Shown: positions 9,076-17,069 of the stretch, one piece after another
Numbering within the stretch: the stretch's first letter is position 1
Layout: each line of letters starts with the position of its first letter
Origin: Bacteroidota bacterium
Lineage (GTDB): Bacteria > Bacteroidota > Bacteroidia > AKYH767-A > OLB10
DNA: 64,000 bases
Direction of reading: 5' to 3'
Assembly: GCA_016714535.1 (NCBI GenBank)
Contig: JADKDR010000012.1
Coordinates: forward strand, 144,842 to 208,841
Translations under genes and position numbers: made by a program
Notes under the pieces: generated by a model
Told to the model about the DNA's origin: nothing
Databases searched by the model: none
The model's input: the letters and a program-made list of their open reading frames with translations, nothing else

Positions 9076-10967
9076 CTCAACAAAGTTATATTGCCCTTAC
9101 GGACAAATAATTTTTTATTTAAACACACTGCCTCAATATAATAATCAAACACACCGGTGGCAAGGGGGCTTCCCTGATGTGTGCCATCCCAACCGGTTTC
9201 TATTAGGTTGGTTTCAAATAATTTCTGACCCCAGCGGTCATATATGATCATGGTTATTTTTTCGAGCACCTGACTACGAACAAACAACGTATCATTTTCT
9301 CCATCTCCATTTGGCGTAAATGCATTTGGAATAAAAATATATGGCTCTTCGCATTCATCGCCAAAAACCTTCACGGTTATAGTTGCCGAATCGCGGCAGT
9401 CTAACGAATTAGTAACATACACCGTATAGGTTGTAGTTTGATTTGGCACTACCAGTATGGTAGACAAGTTAGGATTCGGAATTCCAACAGAAGGCTGCCA
9501 TAAATAAGAAACGGCACTGCTGCTGCTTGCAATAAGCGATGCAGGGTCGCCACTTTGCACGATGGCAGGATTTGCTGTAGCGGTAACATTCAAGATCGGG
9601 TAAGGAATATTTACTGCTTTTATTACTGTATCACGACATCCTTTATCTGAAATAAAATACCCGGTAACTTGGTAGCTACCATCAGCCAAATAAGTATGCG
9701 CGGTATTGTTACCAGAGCCAGTATTGTTATCTCCAAAATTCCATTGATGATTGATGGTAGTTTGATTGGTAAGTTCAAACTGTGAAAATGAAACTTTGCC
9801 CGTGCAACTATCAACCAAGAAATTAAAATCAACCTGGTATTCTCCGACTATCGAAATAAGTTTAATAATCGTATCGTTGCAAGCAGGGTTATTATTAAAA
9901 GCAATTAAGGTTACGGTATAGGTGCCGGGAGCAGGAAAAGTATAGACAGGATCTTGCAATATACTTGTATCAGCAAGTGTTGTGTTATCGCCAAAATTCC
10001 AGAAAAAGCCGGTGGCATTGTAGCTAACGTTCGAAAACTGCACGGTGGTGCTATTCTGGCAAAGTATATCATCACCTCCTATAGATGCAATGGTTATGTT
10101 TGGGCATGGAGTGACATTGAACTGAAAATCGCGTTTGGTTGCCCCAAGCAAAATACCATTGCGAAATTCCTTTATACATACACTATATACAAACTGTCCT
10201 TGATTGTCAGGAGTTGCTGTGAGCTTTCCAGTAAAAGGATTAATTGCAAGCGGCCCACCACCCATTACATTTACAAGGCTGAAACCGGGCGCCCATACAA
10301 TATTCAAGTACGGTGGAGCCCCTGGTGGCTGTGGATTAGGCATGCCCTGATTGGCGCCATTAAAGGGAGTGCATATTTCATAAAAAAGCGAGTCTCCATC
10401 GGCATCGGTGGCGCTATTGTCAAACTCAAAATACACATCCTCGCAAATAAAAGGTGCAGGTAACTGTTTAATTACCGGGTTGCTGTTGTTGGGGAACTTT
10501 TCGGTGCCGGGTATGGTTGCGTAAATGGTAATCCCCTGAGCATCGGGCGAAACAATATTATCTAAACTCGCATTTCGGCAACATCGCTGGTAGGCAAGCT
10601 GATATCCACCGGCAATGGCAGGCAATTGCAAAATGGTATCATACGTAGCCTTACGGTAACAGATATCGACAGGAGGCGGCAGGCAATTGGTAGAAATTAC
10701 TGGCGGAATCAAAACGGAGTCAGCATTTACGTTTACTCGTAAATCATACATCAATACATTGCTGCTATTGAAAACACCTATGGATGCAACCGGGTCAAAA
10801 GGAGGAACTCCATAATAACAATCACGGTATACGATAAGCGTAATTTTGTAGGTATCGTTACCTAAGAATTCATAATTAATTTCGCCACCTACTATATGTG
10901 TTGCACTTACTGCACCGGGCAACAAGGCATACAGTATAACTAAAAAAAATGCCCTTAACTTTTTCAT
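9072..10967 (-). CDS. PKD-domain protein with gliding-motility-type (type B) C-terminal sorting domain
   Basis: Secreted surface protein of about 631 residues. Signal peptide MKKLRAFFLVILYALLPGAV leads into the region THIVGGEINYEFLGNDTYK, common at the front of large Bacteroidota adhesins. Two PKD domains follow (FFWNFGDNTTL and HQWNFGDNNTGSG), then an Ig-like stretch, then a CHU_C/type B sorting domain with FIPNAFTPNGDGENDTLFV, YDRWGQKLFE and GWDGTHQG. ATG at 10967 was chosen because the signal peptide starts there; the frame is open 13 codons further upstream. It is the first gene of a three-gene operon with a PorP/SprF protein (4-base overlap) and an OmpA-like protein. The likely role is a surface adhesin or filament component, inferred from domain content. 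Confidence 0.88.
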   Translation of the reverse strand: MKKLRAFFLVILYALLPGAVSATHIVGGEINYEFLGNDTYKITLIVYRDCYYGVPPFDPVASIGVFNSSNVLMYDLRVNVNADSVLIPPVISTNCLPPPVDICYRKATYDTILQLPAIAGGYQLAYQRCCRNASLDNIVSPDAQGITIYATIPGTEKFPNNSNPVIKQLPAPFICEDVYFEFDNSATDADGDSLFYEICTPFNGANQGMPNPQPPGAPPYLNIVWAPGFSLVNVMGGGPLAINPFTGKLTATPDNQGQFVYSVCIKEFRNGILLGATKRDFQFNVTPCPNITIASIGGDDILCQNSTTVQFSNVSYNATGFFWNFGDNTTLADTSILQDPVYTFPAPGTYTVTLIAFNNNPACNDTIIKLISIVGEYQVDFNFLVDSCTGKVSFSQFELTNQTTINHQWNFGDNNTGSGNNTAHTYLADGSYQVTGYFISDKGCRDTVIKAVNIPYPILNVTATANPAIVQSGDPASLIASSSSAVSYLWQPSVGIPNPNLSTILVVPNQTTTYTVYVTNSLDCRDSATITVKVFGDECEEPYIFIPNAFTPNGDGENDTLFVRSQVLEKITMIIYDRWGQKLFETNLIETGWDGTHQGSPLATGVFDYYIEAVCLNKKLFVRKGNITLLR

Positions 10968-11150
10968 TGTATATTGGCAGCTAAAATAGAAAAATCTTTG
11001 GTACACTCTTATGTTTTAGGCCAATATGTAAAAGCATTAAAAATAGGGCAAAGCTGATTGACCTATTGAATACATCATTTTTTAAATAAAAGAGTATGCA
11101 TTAGCTTAAGAGAAAAAGAACAGGTTATGAGTAATTTATTCATATGTGAA

Positions 11151-11765
11151 CTACTTCACCTTAATCTCCAGCATCATTTCGTTTTCGATAAATGCATGGA
11201 GCACATCGCCTACCTGCACCGGTCCTACACCTGCCGGAGTTCCCGTAAATATTAAGTCACCCTTTTTGAGCGAAATAAATTGCGAAACATAGTGAATAAG
11301 GTAATCTACTTTAAAAATCATCAACGCTGAGTTGCCTTCTTGCACACGCACATCATTCTTGTGTAAGGAAAAGTGCATGTTATTTAAATCAGGGATTTCA
11401 TCCTTGCTTAAAAACTTTTTTGATACCGGGGCGCTGCCATCAAATGCCTTGGCCAACTCCCAGGGCAGCCCCTTTGATTTTAATTCTGCCTGTAAATCGC
11501 GGGCAGTAAAGTCTATGCCTACTCCAACCTCCTCGTAATAGTTTTTTGCAAATCGCTCTTCAATGCATTTGCCATTTTTGGAAATTTTAATAACCAACTC
11601 CACCTCATGGTGCAAATCCTTGCTAAAGTCAGGATAAAAAAAAGGCATTCCTTTTATAGGAATAGCAGTTTCAGGTTTCATAAATATAACCGGACTCTCA
11701 TTTACCGGATTGTTCAACTCCTTGGCATGGGCTGCATAGTTGCGACCAACACAAATAATTTTCAT
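11151..11765 (-). CDS. Fumarylacetoacetate hydrolase family protein
   Basis: Cytoplasmic enzyme of 204 residues of the FAH superfamily, which cleaves C-C bonds of acylpyruvates or decarboxylates or isomerises related keto acids. The start MKIICVGRNYAAHAKEL is typical, and the metal ligands are visible in HHEVELVIKI and GVGIDFTARDLQ; the C-terminal block TGTPAGVGPVQVGD is conserved. The frame is open a further 33 codons upstream, but those residues look non-coding, so the ATG at 11765 is used. Divergent from the DUF4293 gene. The exact substrate (fumarylpyruvate, oxaloacetate or other) cannot be decided. Confidence 0.88.
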   Translation of the reverse strand: MKIICVGRNYAAHAKELNNPVNESPVIFMKPETAIPIKGMPFFYPDFSKDLHHEVELVIKISKNGKCIEERFAKNYYEEVGVGIDFTARDLQAELKSKGLPWELAKAFDGSAPVSKKFLSKDEIPDLNNMHFSLHKNDVRVQEGNSALMIFKVDYLIHYVSQFISLKKGDLIFTGTPAGVGPVQVGDVLHAFIENEMMLEIKVK

Positions 11766-11783
11766 TCCCTTTTTTTTGTAAAG

Positions 11784-11791
11784 CAAAAATA
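11784..11791 (-). promoter_or_regulatory. -7 box for the FAH-family gene
   Basis: On the minus strand TATTTTTG fits TAnnTTTG fully, 18 bases upstream of the ATG at 11765. A TTTG lies 15 bases further upstream, closer than the usual 19. Confidence 0.4.
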
Positions 11792-11853
11792 ATGTATGGC
11801 AAAAAGCAAACACTTTTAAAAAATATGCCTTGCAATATTGCCTTAACATAGCA

Positions 11854-11861
11854 CATATTTG
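11854..11861 (+). promoter_or_regulatory. Possible -7 box for the DUF4293 gene
   Basis: CATATTTG matches seven of eight positions of TAnnTTTG and ends 21 bases before the ATG at 11883. A TTG lies about 21 bases upstream. The divergent FAH promoter is 60 bases away. Confidence 0.35.
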
Positions 11862-11882
11862 CAATAAAATTTAATTCCGGTT

Positions 11883-12353
11883 ATGCTTCAACGAATTCAA
11901 ACTGTTTATCTTACACTTGCCGCATTGGCATGTGCTGCCATGTTTATATTAGATGTGGCGCTGGTGCGCAATGCCACAGCACAACAACAATTAATACATG
12001 TACGATTATTCAATTCAGATGCTGTGGGTAATACCTGGCAAGCCCCTTCGGTGTTTTTGGTTATCCCTGTATTGGTAGTAATTATTGGCCTGTTATTAAT
12101 TTACACCGCATTAAAATATACCAACCGTAAACAGCAAATGATGTTTTGCAAAATTATTTTACTGCTTACGCTAGTTTGTTTGCCATTCATATACTTCCTG
12201 GTAGAAAGTGCGATAAAGGCTGTAAGCCCGGCACAGCAGTTCTATTTATATGCTGCGTATATGCCCATAGTTATTTTGCTATTTACCTTTTTTGCACTCC
12301 GTGCTATTCAGCGCGATGACAACCTCGTAAGAAGCGCTGACAGACTGCGTTAA
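11883..12353 (+). CDS. DUF4293 family membrane protein
   Basis: Small integral membrane protein of 156 residues with four hydrophobic segments at about residues 7-28, 55-75, 88-108 and 121-141. The N-terminal MLQRIQTVYLTLAAL and C-terminal DDNLVRSADRLR are the family hallmarks seen across Bacteroidota. Function is unknown. It stands alone, divergent from the FAH-family gene, with no obvious partner downstream. Confidence 0.85.
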   Translation: MLQRIQTVYLTLAALACAAMFILDVALVRNATAQQQLIHVRLFNSDAVGNTWQAPSVFLVIPVLVVIIGLLLIYTALKYTNRKQQMMFCKIILLLTLVCLPFIYFLVESAIKAVSPAQQFYLYAAYMPIVILLFTFFALRAIQRDDNLVRSADRLR

Positions 12354-12623
12354 GCTTTTTTAAACGCTTGCTGATTTATATTGGTATTAAGCAACAGCAA
12401 TAATTTAGCTCCAGAAAAAAAAGTGCGCGGAAAAATGGCCAAAGCATTAAAAAACTCATACGTCAAGACAAGCGTATGTGAGATCAAAAAATTCGCCTTG
12501 GAAAGAATTTAAGCACGCTGCAATCATCATCTAGCAACTAATAATCGCTAGGAATTTTTGAGTCATCAAATAAAATCTATCAAATTGATTCTTGAACAGA
12601 TTGGATTTTAGCAGAAAACGGTG

Positions 12624-12688
12624 TCGCTCCTACGGAGTTAATTAACCGGGGCGCGAACTCATTCTATTAACAGGTCGCTCCTACGGAG
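12624..12688. repeat. Two copies of a TCGCTCCTACGGAG hairpin motif
   Basis: TCGCTCCTACGGAG occurs at 12624-12637 and again at 12675-12688. The core GCTCC-TAC-GGAGC (complete in the second copy) folds as a short hairpin. Such motifs are common dispersed intergenic elements in Bacteroidota. They lie in the 820-base gene-free gap 12354-13173, where otherwise only the tandem array at 12780-12965 and one promoter-like box were found. Confidence 0.5.
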
Positions 12689-12779
12689 CTCTAAGATTTT
12701 TTATGTAGCCGACCAATCTCCAGCGGGGTGGCTGGTTAATACATATGCAATCGACAAAAAACAGCAAGTCCTAAATATA

Positions 12780-12965
12780 AAAAAAGAAACTCTCCGTACC
12801 CTTCCGTGTCTCCGTGCGCCCTGCATTTAATCTTCAAAAAAAAGAAACTCTCCGCACCCCTCCGTGTCTCCGTGCGCCTTGCATTTAACATCAAAAAAAA
12901 GCAACTCTCCGTACCCCTCCGTGCGCCCCTGCATTTAATCTTCAAAAAAAAGAAACTCTCCTTGC
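12780..12965. repeat. Short tandem array, about 58-base unit, 3 copies plus a partial fourth
   Basis: Units begin with (A)n-GAAACTCTCCG at 12786, 12844, 12901 (GCAACTCTCCG) and 12952, giving spacings of 58, 57 and 51 bases. Each of the first two contains CTCCGTGTCTCCGTGCGCC followed by TGCATTTAA; the third has lost about 8 bases. The array ends in a C9 run near 12965-12973. Read on the minus strand the unit is GGCGCACGGAGACACGGAGG, close to the CACAGAGACACGGAG-type intergenic repeat seen in several unrelated phyla. Predicted peptides across it are low-complexity and not believable genes. Confidence 0.75.
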
Positions 12966-13057
12966 CCCCCCCCTCTTCTCTGAAGGCATCTGCATTTTTT
13001 CGCCCAAATTGTATTGATGCTTTTGGCTAAGGGTTAATCTTTATTAAACGAGGCTTT

Positions 13058-13065
13058 TACTTTTG
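13058..13065 (+). promoter_or_regulatory. -7 box upstream of the response regulator
   Basis: TACTTTTG is a full match to TAnnTTTG, about 108 bases before the ATG at 13174, leaving a long leader. No clear -33 TTTG at standard spacing. Confidence 0.4.
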
Positions 13066-13173
13066 TCGCTGTTTCAATTTTATTGAAAGTCAATTATTGA
13101 TTTTCATTTTCGATACATTCCAAAAGGAATTTTTTTTTAATGCTACTACACTTTTCAAAATATAGGTTATAAC

Positions 13174-13572
13174 ATGAATGCAACACGAATACTGTTGGTT
13201 GAAGACCACCCGGTAAACAAAATGCTTTGTAAAAACATCCTTAAGAGAAACGGATACCATGTAGAAACAGCCGAGAATGGGCTTGTTGCTCTGGAGTTTT
13301 TACAAAAAAATCCGTTTGATTTAATTGTAAGCGATATTAAGATGCCGGTAATGACCGGACTGGAAATGACAACATACATACGCACACGGTTTCCTAAGCC
13401 TGTTTGCTTAATTCCGATTATTGCTTATAGTTCGTTTGATACGGACTACGATCGTATAAAAGCTAAAGAATGCGGGATGAATGAATGCTTAACAAAACCT
13501 TCTTATCCGGAGGAGTTATTGCTGGTAATAAAAAGATTAACCGATCAACATCTTGTATTGAAAGCTTCTTAA
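13174..13572 (+). CDS. Stand-alone response regulator receiver protein (CheY-like)
   Basis: Single receiver domain of 132 residues with no output domain. The acidic pocket (LVEDH, residues 8-12), the phospho-acceptor Asp in LIVSDIKMPVMTG, the Ser/Thr switch region in IAYSSF and the conserved Lys in LTKPSYPEE are all visible. Such proteins relay phosphate from a sensor kinase to another protein. No kinase gene is adjacent, so the partner is unknown. The gene is isolated, preceded by an 820-base gap and converging on the DUF3276 gene. Confidence 0.92.
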   Translation: MNATRILLVEDHPVNKMLCKNILKRNGYHVETAENGLVALEFLQKNPFDLIVSDIKMPVMTGLEMTTYIRTRFPKPVCLIPIIAYSSFDTDYDRIKAKECGMNECLTKPSYPEELLLVIKRLTDQHLVLKAS

Positions 13573-13590
13573 GATTAAATAAAAATCAGA

Positions 13591-13950
13591 TTATTTTAAA
13601 TCGTCAAAGTTGAGGCTTGCGTCAGGATTTTCTCCTTGGGCATGATCGCCTTGATTGTTGCGAGGTTGACGTGGTTGCAGCGGTGGCGCGTTTTCGTGTA
13701 TGTGAGTGAAAGCTGCTTCCAGGCCGTCCATAAATTTATCAAAATCTTCGCGGTAAAGAAATATTTTATGCTTTTCGTAAAATGGTTTTTCATTTTCATT
13801 GCCACTGAATTTTCTTTTGCTCTCGGTTATGGTGAGATACATATCATCGCCACGCATTCCACGAACATCAAAAAAATAAGTCCGCTTTCCCGCCTTTACA
13901 GCTTTCGAAAATAACCCATCACGGTTTTCATTAAAGTCCATTTCGCTCAT
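13591..13950 (-). CDS. DUF3276 / PUR family DNA- or RNA-binding protein
   Basis: Protein of 119 residues in the bacterial PUR-alpha-like family (DUF3276). The core FSKAVKAGKRTYFFDVRGM, then DDMYLTITESKRKF and FYEKHKIFLYREDFDKF are typical. A proline- and asparagine-rich acidic tail (from about residue 88) follows, as in relatives. Family members bind single-stranded nucleic acid; the role in Bacteroidota is not defined. The gene converges on the response regulator with an 18-base gap. Confidence 0.9.
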   Translation of the reverse strand: MSEMDFNENRDGLFSKAVKAGKRTYFFDVRGMRGDDMYLTITESKRKFSGNENEKPFYEKHKIFLYREDFDKFMDGLEAAFTHIHENAPPLQPRQPRNNQGDHAQGENPDASLNFDDLK

Positions 13951-14059
13951 ATACTTTCGTTAAGTTTTGTGAATTTAATTTTACTAAGGTCACAAATATA
14001 TAAAAATATACATACTGCAATTATTTAAAAAAACTGGTAATTATTTCAAGATGATACAA

Positions 14060-14227
14060 CTATCTGACAGTGGAAAATGGTTTACTAATACTACCATATT
14101 GGGTCTTGATAGTTGCAAAATAATACCCCAGCGCCAAATTGCTTAAATCAACCGAGGCTTGCTTATTGGCACCTTCAATTTTAGAACGTTTAACAAGGCG
14201 AAAGCAAATATCTTTTGCTGCCTCTAG
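14060..14227 (-). pseudogene. Relic of a T9SS type A sorting domain
   Basis: A 55-codon open stretch on the minus strand without a start codon, bounded upstream by a stop. Its end reads ASVDLSNLALGYYFATIKTQ then YGSISKPFSTVR and a TAG, the usual form of the last strands of a type A sorting domain (VDLSNLAxGxYF). The rest of the gene is gone; upstream comes the 3' end of the flavin reductase gene. It looks like the tail of a former secreted protein left by a deletion. The remaining 13951-14059 holds nothing recognisable. Confidence 0.55.
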
Positions 14228-14249
14228 TTATAGAATTAGTTCGAACTCG

Positions 14250-15130
14250 CTATGCATTTATCATCAGCAAACAAAACGCATTGCGTACCTCACCTTTATC
14301 AAGTAACTCCTTTGCTTTATCATGACACGATTGTTCGCTCATCGGGGTGCTGCTAAGAATCGAAAATTGAGGTGATGCCTTAAAGGCAGCCATTTCTTCT
14401 ATTGAAGGAATGGTATGGCTGTTTCCCAATTGCCCAAGATGATTGCCGGTAAGTACCTTACTGTTTTTAATATGTTCAGGCAAGGCATCAATACCAATAG
14501 CAAGCACCTTGGCGAGTGGCTTAGCCACTTCGAACAATGCAGAACCTGAAGCCCGGCAATACCAATCGCCACCAAGTCGTGCAACCAAATCTATTTTTTG
14601 TTGATCTATTTTTTATTGGCATCAAGAACATCTTCGCTAATATGCATGAGCAATATTTCGCAAACTATCAAATTGCCTGCACCTCCCTCCTGCCCTGTTT
14701 CTATAACTTCTTTTACTATACACTCTATTTGTACAGGCGACTCCTTTACTCTAAATGGCTTTACTATTTCCGATTTTAATTTAGTAAAACCAGACTTAAT
14801 AAATTCGTCAACACCTTTGGGATACTCGGTACTTGCAAGGCTTTGCTGCTGCACCATGGCATAATTTACTACATTAATTACCACTTCTTTTGTTTCATAA
14901 ACATTTTCGAGTGTATGCTTAATGGTATTGTCTCTTACTCTGCGGGCAGGACTAAAAATTAATGTAGGAGGGTTGCTTCCAAAAGCATTAAAAAAACTAA
15001 ACGGACTTAGGTTGCAGTTACCATTAGCATCAATGGTACTGGCAAATGCAATAGGTCGAGGAGCAATAGCACTAAGCATATAGCTGTGCAACTCCATTGT
15101 TTTTACTTCGCGCGGATTTATGGTGAGCAT
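14250..15130 (-). CDS. Flavin reductase-like (FMN-binding split-barrel) protein; frameshifted
   Basis: The N-terminal 174 codons (14606-15130) carry the split-barrel domain: SYMLSAIAPRPIAFASTIDA, NLSPFSFFNAFGSNPPTLIF and the VINVVNYAMVQQ block. The C-terminal part (14250-14588) continues with VARLGGDWYCRASGSALFEV, the normal family tail. The two are in different frames. The minus strand reads AAT AAA AAA TAG where one more A would give AAT AAA AAA ATA GAT CAA CAA and restore K-K-I-D-Q-Q-K-I-D-L-V-A. The A6 run is at 14609-14614. The joined product is about 293 residues, normal for the family, which binds FMN or reduces flavin with NAD(P)H. It is last in an operon with the epimerase and rfbA (18-base gap). 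The break is probably a consensus error. Confidence 0.85.
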
Positions 15131-15148
15131 GATGTTATGGTTGATTTA

Positions 15149-16090
15149 TTATTTAAACATTCCCGATTTGATAAGAAGTTGAATGCCCTGCTCCAGCGAA
15201 GTCATAGGCCTTCTCATTAATTCTTTCATTTTACTGTTATCGGGTTTTCTGCGGGTCATATCGCCTTCTTTAAGCGCGTGTGTATGTACAATTTTCGACT
15301 TCGAGTTGGTTAGTTTTACAATGATGTTAGCTAATTCAAGAATGGTAATTTCATTATCGCTACCAACATTAATAACATCGTTTATAAACTTGTTTTGATA
15401 AAAAGCATTTGTGCATGCCTCAATATTATCTTCTATGTAGCAAAAGGTGCGGGTTTGCATTCCATCGCCATAAATAACGATGTCCTTACCTTTAAGGGCC
15501 GCTGCAATAAATTTACTCATAACAAAATCAACACTTTGTCGTGGTCCATACGTATTGAAAAATCGGAAAATAGTAAAGTCAAGATCAAACTCTTGTTTGT
15601 AGCTGCGCAGGTATGCCTCGCCAACATTTTTTACAATGGCATACGGAAGGCGTGAGTTTAGCGGTGTGGTAAGCTCATTCTGAGGAAACTCTACCGGCTC
15701 GCCATACACTTCGCTCGATGATGAAAAGTAAACACGACTTACTCCTGTATTTTTTGACAGGTTGAGCACATTGCGTATTCCCTGCAAATCGTTTAGTACC
15801 ATCACGGGATTATCCAAGGTGCGCTTTACTCCTACCACTGCAGCATAATGAAAAACATAATCGAATTGATACGCATAAAATATACTTGCGAGGTCGTTAA
15901 AATCATTTGCATCTGCTTTAATAAATTTCAGGTTGGCATGCCTATGCAAATTCAGATTTTGAGCATGTCCGGTTAAAAAATTATCAACGGCAACTACGGT
16001 GTTATTTTTATTATCGGCTAGTTTTTCGGTAAGCCAGCTGCCAACAAAACCGGCAGCACCTGTAACTAATATTTTATTTTTCTCACTCAT
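15149..16090 (-). CDS. NAD-dependent nucleotide-sugar epimerase/dehydratase (extended SDR)
   Basis: Extended short-chain dehydrogenase of 313 residues. The NAD-binding GAAGFVGSWL follows the ATG at 16090; SSSSEVYGEP and the catalytic YxxxK (PYAIVKNVGEAY) are present, then FFNTYGPRQ and IYGDGMQTRTFCYIED, as in UDP-glucuronate decarboxylases and UDP-glucose epimerases. It would modify a nucleotide sugar for surface polysaccharide. Upstream codons in frame are the tail of rfbA read in another frame, so the ATG at 16090 is preferred. It starts 20 bases after the rfbA stop and is followed 18 bases later by the flavin reductase. The exact sugar product is not decidable. Confidence 0.85.
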   Translation of the reverse strand: MSEKNKILVTGAAGFVGSWLTEKLADNKNNTVVAVDNFLTGHAQNLNLHRHANLKFIKADANDFNDLASIFYAYQFDYVFHYAAVVGVKRTLDNPVMVLNDLQGIRNVLNLSKNTGVSRVYFSSSSEVYGEPVEFPQNELTTPLNSRLPYAIVKNVGEAYLRSYKQEFDLDFTIFRFFNTYGPRQSVDFVMSKFIAAALKGKDIVIYGDGMQTRTFCYIEDNIEACTNAFYQNKFINDVINVGSDNEITILELANIIVKLTNSKSKIVHTHALKEGDMTRRKPDNSKMKELMRRPMTSLEQGIQLLIKSGMFK

Positions 16091-16110
16091 ACTTATTGTA
16101 ATTTGATTTT

Positions 16111-16974
16111 TTAATTCTCGCTTATTTCCATAAGGTATTGTCCATATCCGCTCTTCACTAATGGAAGAGCAATTTGCTTCAACTGGGTCAGGTCTATATA
16201 TCCCATGCGGTAGGCAACTTCTTCTATACAACCAATTTTTAAACCTTGCCGTTCTTCAATTACTTGAACAAACTGCCCTGCCTGCATGAGCGATGCAAAC
16301 GTGCCGGTGTCTAACCAGGCAGTACCCCGGTCCAATATACCTACTTTCAATTTGCCACGTTCGAGGTAAACTTTGTTTACATCGGTAATTTCATATTCTC
16401 CGCGTGCACTTGGCTGTAAGTTGGCAGCTATATCTACAACTTCATTATCGTAAAAATACAGGCCGGGTACGGCATAATTCGATTTGGGGTGCTGCGGCTT
16501 TTCTTCAATCGATATGGCTTTTTTATGATTGTCAAATTCAACTACACCATAACGTTCGGGGTCGCTAACGTGGTAGGCAAAAACTACTCCTCCTTGTGGA
16601 TTTTTATTTTCTTGCAACAACCTGCCTAACCCGCCACCATAAAAAATATTGTCTCCCAAAATTAATGCCACTGCATCGCTACCAATAAAATCTTTGCCAA
16701 TTACAAATGCCTGTGCAAGACCATTGGGCACCGCTTGTTCGGCATAGCTGAACTTGCAACCCAACTGCTGGCCGGTGCCAAATAATTTTTTAAAAAGCGG
16801 CAAGTCGTGTGGGGTGCTAATAATTAATATCTCATTTATGCCTGCCATCATCAGAACTGATAGCGGGTAGTAAATCATTGGCTTATCATACACCGGCATG
16901 AGTTGCTTGCTCATTGCTAACGTAAGCGGATGCAGACGCGTACCTGAACCTCCGGCTAATATTATTCCTTTCAT
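16111..16974 (-). CDS. rfbA: Glucose-1-phosphate thymidylyltransferase
   Basis: RmlA/RfbA of 287 residues, making dTDP-glucose from dTTP and glucose-1-phosphate, the first step of dTDP-rhamnose and related sugars. The nucleotide-binding signature GIILAGGSGTRLHPLT is followed by SKQLMPVYDKPMIYYPLSV, then LGDNIFYG, EEKP, YEITDVNKVYLERGKL and GTAWLDTGTF, all characteristic. The ATG at 16974 gives the standard N-terminus; the frame runs open 29 codons further without family similarity. First gene of the operon rfbA - SDR epimerase - flavin reductase. The other rml genes are not in the window. Confidence 0.95.
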   Translation of the reverse strand: MKGIILAGGSGTRLHPLTLAMSKQLMPVYDKPMIYYPLSVLMMAGINEILIISTPHDLPLFKKLFGTGQQLGCKFSYAEQAVPNGLAQAFVIGKDFIGSDAVALILGDNIFYGGGLGRLLQENKNPQGGVVFAYHVSDPERYGVVEFDNHKKAISIEEKPQHPKSNYAVPGLYFYDNEVVDIAANLQPSARGEYEITDVNKVYLERGKLKVGILDRGTAWLDTGTFASLMQAGQFVQVIEERQGLKIGCIEEVAYRMGYIDLTQLKQIALPLVKSGYGQYLMEISEN

Positions 16975-16991
16975 TTGTTTATGTAAGGTAG

Positions 16992-16999
16992 CAAACATA
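16992..16999 (-). promoter_or_regulatory. -7 box for rfbA
   Basis: On the minus strand TATGTTTG is a full match to TAnnTTTG, 17 bases before the rfbA ATG and just downstream of the terminator of the preceding gene. That places a fresh transcription start exactly where expected. Confidence 0.5.
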
Positions 17000-17013
17000 C
17001 AAAGTAAAAGCAC

Positions 17014-17044
17014 AAAAAAAACCGGAAGCAAATTTTGCTTCCGG
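17014..17044 (-). terminator. Rho-independent terminator of the DUF4197 gene
   Basis: CCGGAAGCAAA pairs with TTTGCTTCCGG (11-base-pair stem, 17022-17044). On the minus strand a run of eight T follows (complement of 17014-17021). It begins 26 bases after the DUF4197 stop. Confidence 0.85.
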
Positions 17045-17069
17045 CTTCTGATACAAACCACACTAAACT

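Noticed and set aside
9954..10463. 169-codon plus-strand frame opposite the type B sorting-domain gene
   Set aside because: It is antisense to a well-supported secreted protein and has no recognisable motif or promoter.
12736..12945. 69-codon minus-strand frame rich in Arg, Glu, Gly and Phe
   Set aside because: It is a translation of the tandem repeat array (RRTETRRGAE, AHGDTEGYGE). This is a typical false gene over this repeat type, with no start context or domain.
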